Assembly (NCBI GenBank): GCA_025057335.1
Contig: JANWXG010000069.1
Coordinates: forward strand, 1-10,936
Source: a bacterium
GTDB lineage: Bacteria; Armatimonadota; HRBIN16
DNA length: 10,936 nt
Direction of reading: 5' to 3'
Shown: positions 1-6,070 of the stretch, piece after piece
Position numbering within the stretch: the stretch's first letter is position 1
How the letters are laid out: the number at the start of each line of letters is the position of its first letter
Position numbers and translations under genes: made by a program
Notes under the pieces: generated by a model
Database searches by the model: none
Told to the model about the DNA's origin: nothing
The model's input: the letters and a program-made list of their open reading frames with translations, nothing else

Positions 1-106
1 GAGTTGATTGGGAGGGATGCGCTCCGTTGCATCCATCGCAAAGGTCTCGATTGGAGGGACGCGCTCTGTCGCGTCCATCAGGGTCACGACGGAGCGTGAC
101 CCTCCA
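1..106. repeat. Tandem hairpin repeat unit, copy 1
   Basis: First of two head-to-tail units of about 106 bp. It contains three inverted repeats. The first is GGATGC 15-20 with GCATCC 29-34. The second is GGACGCG 57-63 with CGCGTCC 70-76. The third is AGGGTCACG 80-88 with CGTGACCCT 95-103. The third, read on the minus strand, has the same GGAGGG lead and CTCCGT loop as the first two, so all three are one element family with the last inverted. An open frame crosses the unit, but its translation is just the repeat and is not taken as a gene. The copy may start before the window. Confidence 0.9.
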
Positions 107-215
107 GAGTTGATTGGGAGGGATGCGCTCCGTTGCATCCATCGCAAAGGTCTCGATTGGAGGGACGCGCTCTGTCGCGTCCACACACAGGGTCACGACG
201 GAGCGTGACCCTCCA
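107..215. repeat. Tandem hairpin repeat unit, copy 2
   Basis: Second copy of the unit at 1-106. It is identical except for a short change near 182-188 (CCACACACAGGG instead of CCATCAGGG) that adds 3 bp. The same three hairpins occur at about 117-140, 159-182 and 189-212. The near identity of the copies implies recent duplication or gene conversion. No open frame here has a convincing ribosome binding site. Confidence 0.9.
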
Positions 216-384
216 AGATTCTGATACACAGTGTGACAGAGGACATGCGGGGCATCACGCCACGCGCAGAGCACTGCTGAGACCCCAGGCACTGTTCTCG
301 TCCTCTGATAGACGGGAAGGATTCCCCACCGAACGTATCGAAGTTGCCAGCGGTATACCAATCGTCAGGGGTGAGGAAAGGGCG
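216..384. other. Leader region upstream of the HEAT-repeat gene
   Basis: This stretch between the tandem repeats and the HEAT-repeat start stays open in the gene's frame back to 133. The extension runs into repeat DNA and has no domain-like sequence, so I treat it as non-coding. I found no convincing -35/-10 pair. The ribosome binding site GAGGAAAG at 373-380 lies at its end. Confidence 0.5.
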
Positions 385-1830
385 ATGAACCGAGCGGCAG
401 CCCTGCGGTGGGCAATCTGGATACTGATTATCGGCGGTATCGTCGGCTGGACTATCTGGCGGAACGTGCAGACGCAGCGCACAGTGGACGCGCTGGTGAG
501 CAATGACCCTGACAGGCAAGTGGAGGCGGCGAAGGTGCTGGTGACGCACGACTCGCTCTACGACCTGGTGCAACAACGCCCGCTGGCTGCCCGCAAACGA
601 GCTGCCGACGCCTTTGAGCGACTGGGCACGGAGGAGGCGGTCAAAGCGCTGCTCGCTCTGCAGAAAGACCCTGAAATCCCCATGCGCGAGCACGTGACGC
701 AGAAGCTCATCACGCTGGTGGCAAAGTATCCTGAGCCTGTGTTGAGCGCCCTCAAAGATGCGGATAGCAACGTGCGGGCAGGCGCCGCCAGAGCCATCGC
801 GACCCTAGGCGAGCCGATAGTGCCCAAGCTCGTCGAGGCGCTGAAGGAAGGCGGTTCGCGCGCCGCTGCCAGCGACGCTCTGTCGCGCATCGGCAAGGTG
901 TGCACGCCGCAGGTGTTGCCGCTGATTGACGAACAGGATGAGGGGTTGCGCATCGCGGTCGCGGAGCTGCTGGGCAAGCTGGGTGACCCGCGCGCGGTGC
1001 CTGCGTTACTGCGTCATCAGGACGATTCGCCGGCGATGCGCCGAGCGGTCATCGGTGCGCTTGCCGCAATTGCCCATCCCTCTGCGGAAGAAGCCCTACT
1101 GCGCGCGGTCAACAACCCAGAGGATGACGGCGATGCGCGGGCACAGGCGGCGGTGGCGCTGGGCAAAATCGCTAGTCCGCGTGCGGTTGCTGCACTGGTG
1201 CGCGCCTTAAATGACCAGGACCTGGTGCTGCGCTCGGCGGCAGTGGGGGCACTGTCGCGTGCAGGGCGGGCTGCTGTGCCTGCCCTCTCGCAGGTGGTGC
1301 GCGCCCCTGACCCCGAGGTGCGACGCCTGGCAGCAGAGGCTCTGGGAGGGATGAACGACCCCGCCGCGATACCGTTGCTCGCTGTCGCTTTGAAGGACTC
1401 GGACTATCGCGTGCGCCGCGCCGCTGCAGCAGCGCTAGGGCAAACAGGACAGCCTGCAGCTGTCCCGTATCTGCTAGACGCGCTATCGGATCCTGATGGC
1501 GGAGTGGGAGAAGCGGCAGCGGAGTCGCTGGCGCAGCTGGGCGCGCCCGCAGTGCAGCCGCTGCTCGCGAGGCTGGGCGGAGGTAATCCCACTGTTGCCT
1601 ATCTTGCTGCACGTGCCCTCTCCGCTATGGGGGATGTGAGCGTGTCTGCCCTACAGAGCGCCCTGAACTCTCCCAATCCCAACTCCCGACACTGGGCGCT
1701 AATCGCACTCGCAAGCAACGGCAGTCCACGTGCGGCAGAACTGCTTCAGCAGATACAGTCGCGCATCCCCGAATCAGAGCAGTGGATTATTCAGGAAGCT
1801 ATCATGCGCCGCGGCGCTGGTGAGATGTAG
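385..1830 (+). CDS. Membrane-anchored HEAT-repeat protein
   Basis: A 481-residue protein. Residues 1-6 are short and partly basic. Residues about 7-24 form one hydrophobic helix (AIWILIIGGIVGWTIW), an uncleaved anchor or signal anchor. The rest, from about 37 to the end, is a run of roughly 14-15 helical repeats of about 30 residues with HEAT/PBS-lyase-like signatures such as DPEVRRLAAEALGGMNDPAA, with small residues at the helix contacts. Such solenoids are protein-binding scaffolds; no catalytic motif is seen, so the partner and process are unknown. Start chosen at ATG 385 because GAGGAAAG lies 4 nt before it and the hydrophobic helix follows directly; the frame is open back to 133, but that part is repeat DNA. 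The gene stands alone, with a separate promoter following it. The helix composition suggests the solenoid faces outward, but this is inference. Confidence 0.88.
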   Translation: MNRAAALRWAIWILIIGGIVGWTIWRNVQTQRTVDALVSNDPDRQVEAAKVLVTHDSLYDLVQQRPLAARKRAADAFERLGTEEAVKALLALQKDPEIPMREHVTQKLITLVAKYPEPVLSALKDADSNVRAGAARAIATLGEPIVPKLVEALKEGGSRAAASDALSRIGKVCTPQVLPLIDEQDEGLRIAVAELLGKLGDPRAVPALLRHQDDSPAMRRAVIGALAAIAHPSAEEALLRAVNNPEDDGDARAQAAVALGKIASPRAVAALVRALNDQDLVLRSAAVGALSRAGRAAVPALSQVVRAPDPEVRRLAAEALGGMNDPAAIPLLAVALKDSDYRVRRAAAAALGQTGQPAAVPYLLDALSDPDGGVGEAAAESLAQLGAPAVQPLLARLGGGNPTVAYLAARALSAMGDVSVSALQSALNSPNPNSRHWALIALASNGSPRAAELLQQIQSRIPESEQWIIQEAIMRRGAGEM

Positions 1831-1848
1831 CCGACTCGTCTCACGCGG

Positions 1849-1878
1849 TTGACAACGTGCCCGCTTTGTCCGTATAAT
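1849..1878 (+). promoter_or_regulatory. Sigma70-type promoter for the HAD phosphatase gene
   Basis: TTGACA at 1849-1854 and TATAAT at 1873-1878 match both consensus hexamers perfectly, with an 18-nt spacer. Transcription should start near 1885. The ATG at 1877 lies inside the -10 box, so it cannot be the start codon of a gene driven from here. Confidence 0.9.
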
Positions 1879-1884
1879 GCACAC

Positions 1885-1890
1885 AGGAGG
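1885..1890 (+). promoter_or_regulatory. Perfect AGGAGG at the predicted 5' end of the mRNA
   Basis: A full Shine-Dalgarno sequence sits at about +1 to +6 of the predicted transcript. No ATG, GTG or TTG lies 5-10 nt after it. The nearest possible initiator is ATT at 1896, which would open a 12-codon frame ending in TGA at 1932-1934. The in-frame TTG codons of the HAD gene are 22 and 40 nt away. What this site serves is unclear. Confidence 0.5.
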
Positions 1891-1930
1891 AGCGAATTCA
1901 TCGGGTCATCCGTTGGACACGAGGGGTGCA

Positions 1931-2659
1931 TTGACAAGGACACAGCCATCTTTGCGTTGCGCGCTGTTCGATATAGATGGGACTCTGGTCGACACCGTGG
2001 AGTTAATCATCCGTGCCCTAGACCACACTTTCCGCAAGCATCTGGGCTTACAGATTTCGAGGGACGAACTACGTCGCACGATTGGGCTTCCGCTGCACCA
2101 GCAGGTGCGCCTGTTTGATCATCTGGTGGACTTCGTGCCTGACCACCGCGCGATGGAGGCTGACGAAATCGCCTTCTACGAGTCACACAAACACCTGGAG
2201 CGGATTATCCCCGAGGCGGTCGAGGCGCTTCGGGAGGTGAAGCGGGCGGGATGGCGCACCGCGCTGGTTACCTCCAAGAACAGGCAAGAGCTGGAGACGT
2301 TTTTGCCTCGCCTGAATGCGAACGGCTGGGTAGACACTGTGGTGAGTGCCTCGGACGTAGAGCGTCCCAAACCGGCGCCCGACTCGGTGCTGGTTGCGCT
2401 GGAGAGACTGAGTGTACCTCCCGACGAGGCGGTGTTCGTGGGCGATACGGTGTATGACATCCAGTGTGCTCGCGCGGCAGGGGTTCGTGTCATCGCAGTG
2501 GGTTGGGGAGCGCATCTGCCGGAGATGTTGCGCGCTGCCTCACCCGACTGGTGGGTGGAAGAGCCTGCCCAGCTGCGCGACCTCCTCCGGTCCTTGGCTC
2601 AGCGTGCGGAGACGAGGGTGGCAGGTGTCCGCATCCCCGCGGCGGAGAGCCCGCCGTAA
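1931..2659 (+). CDS. HAD-superfamily phosphatase (phosphoglycolate phosphatase-like)
   Basis: Cytoplasmic haloacid dehalogenase-family hydrolase, 242 residues from this start, the usual size for Gph/PpaX-type enzymes. All four HAD motifs are intact: motif I FDIDGT with the nucleophile Asp14 and the acid/base Asp16, motif II LVTSKN with Thr114, motif III Lys147 in RPKPAP, and motif IV GDTVYD with Asp172 and Asp176. Residues about 20-95 form the helical C1 cap. Known relatives hydrolyse phosphoglycolate, pyrophosphate or sugar phosphates; the substrate cannot be read from sequence. The open frame begins at ATG 1877, but that ATG is inside the -10 box. TTG 1931 is preferred because GAGGGG (1921-1926) precedes it and leaves ten residues before the ALFDIDGT strand, as in the family; TTG 1913 is an alternative. 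The GH42-like gene follows after 23 nt, probably co-transcribed. Confidence 0.88.
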   Translation: MTRTQPSLRCALFDIDGTLVDTVELIIRALDHTFRKHLGLQISRDELRRTIGLPLHQQVRLFDHLVDFVPDHRAMEADEIAFYESHKHLERIIPEAVEALREVKRAGWRTALVTSKNRQELETFLPRLNANGWVDTVVSASDVERPKPAPDSVLVALERLSVPPDEAVFVGDTVYDIQCARAAGVRVIAVGWGAHLPEMLRAASPDWWVEEPAQLRDLLRSLAQRAETRVAGVRIPAAESPP

Positions 2660-2682
2660 TCAGAAGGAGGTGGTTGAACACG

Positions 2683-5607
2683 ATGCCACCACGTCGACGT
2701 CGCTCTGCGCCTGAAGGCGCCGAGTTGTCTGCCGAGCCCTCGCCCCCAGCGGAGGCGAGTGAACAGAGTAGCGACCCCAGCTTGAGCCAACAGGAAACGG
2801 CGACTGCAGCAGCGACTACCTCGCGGCGTCGCTCCCGCCGGAAAACGACGGGAACACAGGAGCCGTCTCCAAAGCCCGCCCCGTCGGAGACGGTATCGGT
2901 CGCCTCTCCCCCCGAAGAGGGGCTTCCTGCCGAGCCTGCCGCTCCACAAGCGGATACCGCAGCGTCCCCGGCACGCCGGCAACGCGGTGGTGTCCGCCGA
3001 CGCAAGCGCTCCCCGGAAGCGGTCACGGAAACACCTTCGCCAACGCAGCCAGCAGAAGGTGAGGCGTCCGCAGCAATGGATCAGGAGGAACCGACGCCTG
3101 CCGAGACAGCGGCACTCCTCACCGCTCCGTCCCAAGTCGAACAGGAGGCGACGGAGCCCGCGGCGACCGCTGTCATCGAGGAAATGGTGGAATCCGCAGA
3201 GGAGGCGACGGCGACAGCAGCGCAGGCAGAGCTGGTTGCTGCCTCCACTGCCGTGCTTGCCGAGCCACAAGGAGCAGAAGAGACAGCAGTCGTTCTAGAG
3301 GAAAGTGACACCGTCGCCGCGCCTCCGCATGCGACGGAGCAGGAGCCAGTTGTCGAGGAAGAGGTTCCTGCGAGGAGAACAGCCAAACCCCGCCGTCGCA
3401 AGCGCGAGGGGGTGCGTCTGGGCATACGGCAAGGACACCCCGAAATCATTATCAACGGCGAGCCTGTTGCCCCACTATTCTTCTTTGGCAACGTCGACTC
3501 AGCGGCTTCTGAACGGCGGGTGTGCGAGCAGATCCAGCAGGCAGCGTCAGCAGGGATACACCTCCATTCTTTGCTGCTGGAGCTGCCTGTCTCCGTGCCA
3601 ATGGTCTCGTACAGCGTGCATGAGGCGCTCCGCTTGATACACCTCGTGCGCGAGCACGATCCTGAGGGCTACGTAATGTTTCGTGTCGTGTTCACTCCGC
3701 CACCCGATTGGCAGAAGCTCTACCCGGAGGCAATGACTACCTACGCCGATGGCTCTACAGGCGAGCCCTCTTTCGCCTCCGACCGCTACTGGCAGGAGGC
3801 GGAGTCCGCCCTTACCCTGCTGGTGCGCCAGCTGGAAGCGACAGAGGAAGCGCGTTTCCTCTTAGGCTACCATCTGGACTGCCGAGAGTGGTTTTACGAG
3901 TATCAGCGTGGCTATGACTACTGTCCGGCGGCGCAAGAAGCGTTTCGGCAATGGCTACGCGGACGGTATCGTAACGACGTCGTGGCGCTGCGAGCGGCGT
4001 GGCATGATGGCTCCGTTACCTTCACCAGCGCCAGTGTGCCTGCATACCGTGGTGACGCCAGTTGCCCCACAGTGCTATACGAGCATCGCAAGGGGCAGCG
4101 CTACGTTGATTACCTGCGCTTCGCCTCCGAAGTGGTGGCACGACGCATCGTGACCCTCTCGCGCACTGTGAAGAAAAGTTGTGAAGGAAATCGCCTAGTG
4201 GCGGTCTCCTATGGGTACGTGCTGGACTTCCCGGTGCCACACAGTGGGCATCTGGCGATTTCGGAGGTGCTTTCGGCACAGAGCATTGACCTTCTGTGTG
4301 CACCCGTGTCGTATCGTGACCGCCAGCCCACCCAGCCGGGCACGGTGCCTGTGCCTGTCGCCTCGGTGCGACTGCACGGTAAGCTGTTCGTGCTGGAGGA
4401 CGACACCAAGCCGCATACCGCACGCGCCGATACCCCCGACGACTACAACCCGCGCTGTACCGACGCAGAGTGCACGCGCCACGTACGTCTGCGCAACGCC
4501 ACAACGGCTTTGCTACATCATGCAGGCGTTTCATGGATGGACCTGTGGGGTGAGGGATGGCTGAACGAGAGCGAGGTCTGGCGACAGGCGGAAAGGCTCT
4601 CCGCCCTGTATCGGGCGCACATGCGACAGCGGATTGCCGAAGCGCCTGAGGTGGCGGTGATTGTGGACGAACGCAGCCTGATGCGCATCCAGTCACCCCA
4701 GGCACTGCTTGTTCCGTTGGTCATCCAGCAGCAAGAGGTGCTTGCCAAGGCAGGGATACATTATGGCATCTACCTGCAGAGCGACCTCGTGCGCAAGGCG
4801 TTCCCCGACGCCAAACTCTACCTCTTTCTGAATCCCCTCCAGATCGACTCGGAGGTGCGCGCGGCGATACGGGAACGACTGCAGCGCGACGGCAAGACTC
4901 TAGTATGGTTGTATGCAGTGGCGCTGTACGATGAGAACGGCTACACTCCTGACGGACCGCGCGACGTGGCAGGCATCGCCATCAAGGCGCAACCCTGGAA
5001 CAACGAAATGGGGTCGGTCATCAGCAACGACCGTCATCCGATTTCAGAGCGCCTGCGCAACAAGCAAGTGGGAGTGCGCGAGCGGATAAACCCCTCTTTC
5101 TACGTGCTAGACGAGAAAGCGACGGTGTTGGGCGAATACATTCAGACAGGTTTACCTTCCATCGCTGTCAAGGAGATGGGTGAGTGGAGGTCGGTGTTCA
5201 TCGGCGAGCGTCAGCTGAGCGTGGAGCTACTGCGCGGGCTGTGTCGGTATGCTGGAGTGCACGTGTGGTCACAGAGCAGCGACATCGTACGCGTCGCACC
5301 GCCGTTTTTAGCCGTCCACTCCATCGGCGACGGTACGGTACACCTGCAGCTACCCCAGCGCATGATGGTGTATGACCTAACAGAGGGACGCCTGTTGGCA
5401 GAAGAGGCGGCTCATCTGCGCTTGAACATGCGCTTGGGACAGAGCGCCTTGTACGCAGTGGGTAGCTACGAGCAGCTATCCGCGCTGGGAATCGCTTTAC
5501 CGCCACGCTACAGCGAGCCAGTCGTAGAAACGCCGACAACCTCAAGCGGCAAGAAACGACGCCGACGCGGGGGCAAAAAGCACCGCAAACGGAAGGCACA
5601 AGGGTAA
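2683..5607 (+). CDS. GH42-like glycoside hydrolase-fold protein with charged disordered ends
   Basis: A 974-residue protein without signal peptide or membrane helix. Residues 1-244 are low-complexity Ala/Pro/Glu sequence interrupted by basic clusters at 4-7, 48-54, 98-109 and 231-241. Residues about 245-640 resemble the TIM barrel of GH42 and related clan GH-A enzymes: GYHLDCREW (395-403) sits where GH42 carries its acid/base region, followed by YDYCPAAQEAFRQWL, the counterpart of the GH42 CxxC-FxxWL region with only one Cys kept. VLEDDTKPHT (570-579) resembles the nucleophile strand, with Glu572 the candidate. Residues about 655-865 look like the alpha/beta domain B and 866-945 like a beta domain. 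The last 18 residues (957-974) are strongly basic. Activity and substrate are unproven. AAGGAGG ends 12 nt before ATG 2683, rather long; in-frame TTG 2674 is only 3 nt from it. Confidence 0.78.
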   Translation: MPPRRRRSAPEGAELSAEPSPPAEASEQSSDPSLSQQETATAAATTSRRRSRRKTTGTQEPSPKPAPSETVSVASPPEEGLPAEPAAPQADTAASPARRQRGGVRRRKRSPEAVTETPSPTQPAEGEASAAMDQEEPTPAETAALLTAPSQVEQEATEPAATAVIEEMVESAEEATATAAQAELVAASTAVLAEPQGAEETAVVLEESDTVAAPPHATEQEPVVEEEVPARRTAKPRRRKREGVRLGIRQGHPEIIINGEPVAPLFFFGNVDSAASERRVCEQIQQAASAGIHLHSLLLELPVSVPMVSYSVHEALRLIHLVREHDPEGYVMFRVVFTPPPDWQKLYPEAMTTYADGSTGEPSFASDRYWQEAESALTLLVRQLEATEEARFLLGYHLDCREWFYEYQRGYDYCPAAQEAFRQWLRGRYRNDVVALRAAWHDGSVTFTSASVPAYRGDASCPTVLYEHRKGQRYVDYLRFASEVVARRIVTLSRTVKKSCEGNRLVAVSYGYVLDFPVPHSGHLAISEVLSAQSIDLLCAPVSYRDRQPTQPGTVPVPVASVRLHGKLFVLEDDTKPHTARADTPDDYNPRCTDAECTRHVRLRNATTALLHHAGVSWMDLWGEGWLNESEVWRQAERLSALYRAHMRQRIAEAPEVAVIVDERSLMRIQSPQALLVPLVIQQQEVLAKAGIHYGIYLQSDLVRKAFPDAKLYLFLNPLQIDSEVRAAIRERLQRDGKTLVWLYAVALYDENGYTPDGPRDVAGIAIKAQPWNNEMGSVISNDRHPISERLRNKQVGVRERINPSFYVLDEKATVLGEYIQTGLPSIAVKEMGEWRSVFIGERQLSVELLRGLCRYAGVHVWSQSSDIVRVAPPFLAVHSIGDGTVHLQLPQRMMVYDLTEGRLLAEEAAHLRLNMRLGQSALYAVGSYEQLSALGIALPPRYSEPVVETPTTSSGKKRRRRGGKKHRKRKAQG

Positions 5608-5618
5608 AAGTGGGGGGC

Positions 5619-5696
5619 GGTGCAAGGGCATTCAGCAAGCGGCGAGGGAATAGTGATATTCACGAACCTATCCTCTTCGGCTAGCCCTTGTGCACC
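5619..5696 (+). other. Long imperfect hairpin between the GH42-like gene and tRNA-Thr
   Basis: GGTGCAAGGGC (5619-5629) pairs with GCCCTTGTGCACC (5684-5696) as 5 + 6 bp, with a two-base GT bulge. An inner, interrupted stem joins about 5638-5653 to 5668-5682. No T-run follows, so it is not a classical intrinsic terminator. It ends exactly where the -35 box of the tRNA promoter begins. It could stabilise or end the upstream mRNA, or be an eroded mobile palindrome. Confidence 0.5.
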
Positions 5697-5726
5697 TTGA
5701 CAGCCGGTTTCTCGGCGTGTTACAAT
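5697..5726 (+). promoter_or_regulatory. Sigma70-type promoter of the tRNA-Thr gene
   Basis: TTGACA at 5697-5702 and TACAAT at 5721-5726, 18-nt spacer, with a TGT extended -10 just upstream. The mature tRNA begins at 5735, so the predicted start near 5732-5733 leaves almost no 5' leader. Confidence 0.85.
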
Positions 5727-5734
5727 GATGTCGA

Positions 5735-5810
5735 GCCGACGTAGCTCAACAGGCAGAGCAGCGGTCTTGTAAACCGCAGGTTAGGGGTTCGAGTCCCCTC
5801 GTCGGCTCCA
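5735..5810 (+). tRNA. tRNA-Thr (anticodon UGU)
   Basis: Complete 76-nt cloverleaf. Acceptor GCCGACG (5735-5741) pairs perfectly with CGTCGGC (5800-5806). The D arm is GCTC/GAGC with loop AACAGGCA. The anticodon stem GCGGT/ACCGC encloses loop CTTGTAA, giving anticodon TGT at 5768-5770 (reads ACA and related Thr codons). The variable loop is AGGTT. The T arm AGGGG/CCCCT encloses TTCGAGT. The discriminator is T5807 and CCA is encoded at 5808-5810. It stands alone with its own promoter. Confidence 0.97.
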
Positions 5811-5818
5811 GAGGTAGC

Positions 5819-5872
5819 ACATCTTGTGTCTAATCCGCTGAAAACCGCTTTCGCCCAACAACATCTTGTGTC
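5819..5872. repeat. Pair of 12-bp direct repeats, possible operator
   Basis: ACATCTTGTGTC occurs exactly at 5819-5830 and 5861-5872, 42 bp apart, or about four helical turns. The second copy with its left flank (CAACAACATCTTGTGT) matches about 13 of 16 positions of the NrdR-box type pattern as I recall it; the first matches fewer. No nrd gene is present, and the next gene starts about 200 bp downstream, so a regulatory role is speculative. The rest of 5811-5996 shows no gene that I can support. Confidence 0.35.
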
Positions 5873-5996
5873 CCTTTGATAATACCACAGCAAGACGTTA
5901 TCTGTGAAGACCCGCGGTTTGCGAACTGTACGCAACGCCACAGATGAATCCCGCCAGCAGGATGCCCTCCTCTACCCAGGACGTGCTGCGCGCACC

Positions 5997-6025
5997 TTGA
6001 AATCGAACACTTTCTGTGATACAAT
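5997..6025 (+). promoter_or_regulatory. Sigma70-type promoter of the efflux operon
   Basis: TTGAAA at 5997-6002 and TACAAT at 6020-6025 with a 17-nt spacer and a TGA extended -10. Transcription should start near 6032, about 39 nt before the TolC-like start codon. The hexamers and their flanks (GCACCTTGA; TACAATGATRTC) closely resemble those of the tRNA-Thr promoter. Confidence 0.85.
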
Positions 6026-6036
6026 GATATCAGAAT

Positions 6037-6056
6037 TTAACTAACTGTTTAGTTAA
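6037..6056. promoter_or_regulatory. Perfect palindromic operator (TetR-type candidate)
   Basis: TTAACTAACTGTTTAGTTAA is an exact 8-bp inverted repeat around a 4-nt centre (CTGT). It lies at about +5 to +25 of the predicted efflux transcript and directly before the start codon, where a bound dimer would block transcription. Its size and AT-rich arms fit operators of TetR/AcrR-family repressors, which often control such exporters. No repressor gene is in the window, so the family is inferred. Confidence 0.72.
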
Positions 6057-6070
6057 AACGAGGCATGACA

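Noticed and set aside
8..208. Small open frame through the left-end repeats
   Set aside because: Its translation is repetitive only because the DNA repeats, and no independent coding evidence exists.
1..215. CRISPR array
   Set aside because: Only two long units without unique spacers, and the units themselves are hairpin clusters.
133..384. N-terminal extension of the HEAT-repeat gene
   Set aside because: It translates the tandem hairpin repeat and the leader, and has no ribosome binding site; a good one precedes ATG 385.
1877..1930. ATG 1877 as start of the HAD phosphatase
   Set aside because: The codon overlaps the -10 box of a consensus promoter, so it would not be transcribed from it.
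2490..3270. Long minus-strand open frames opposite the start of the GH42-like gene
   Set aside because: They are shadows produced by GC-rich, low-complexity codons on the plus strand, with no start signals or recognisable domains.
5720..5941. Minus-strand open frame with an EGTRTPNLRFTRPLL-type translation
   Set aside because: It is the antisense of the tRNA-Thr gene; this peptide is a well-known false annotation over tRNAs.
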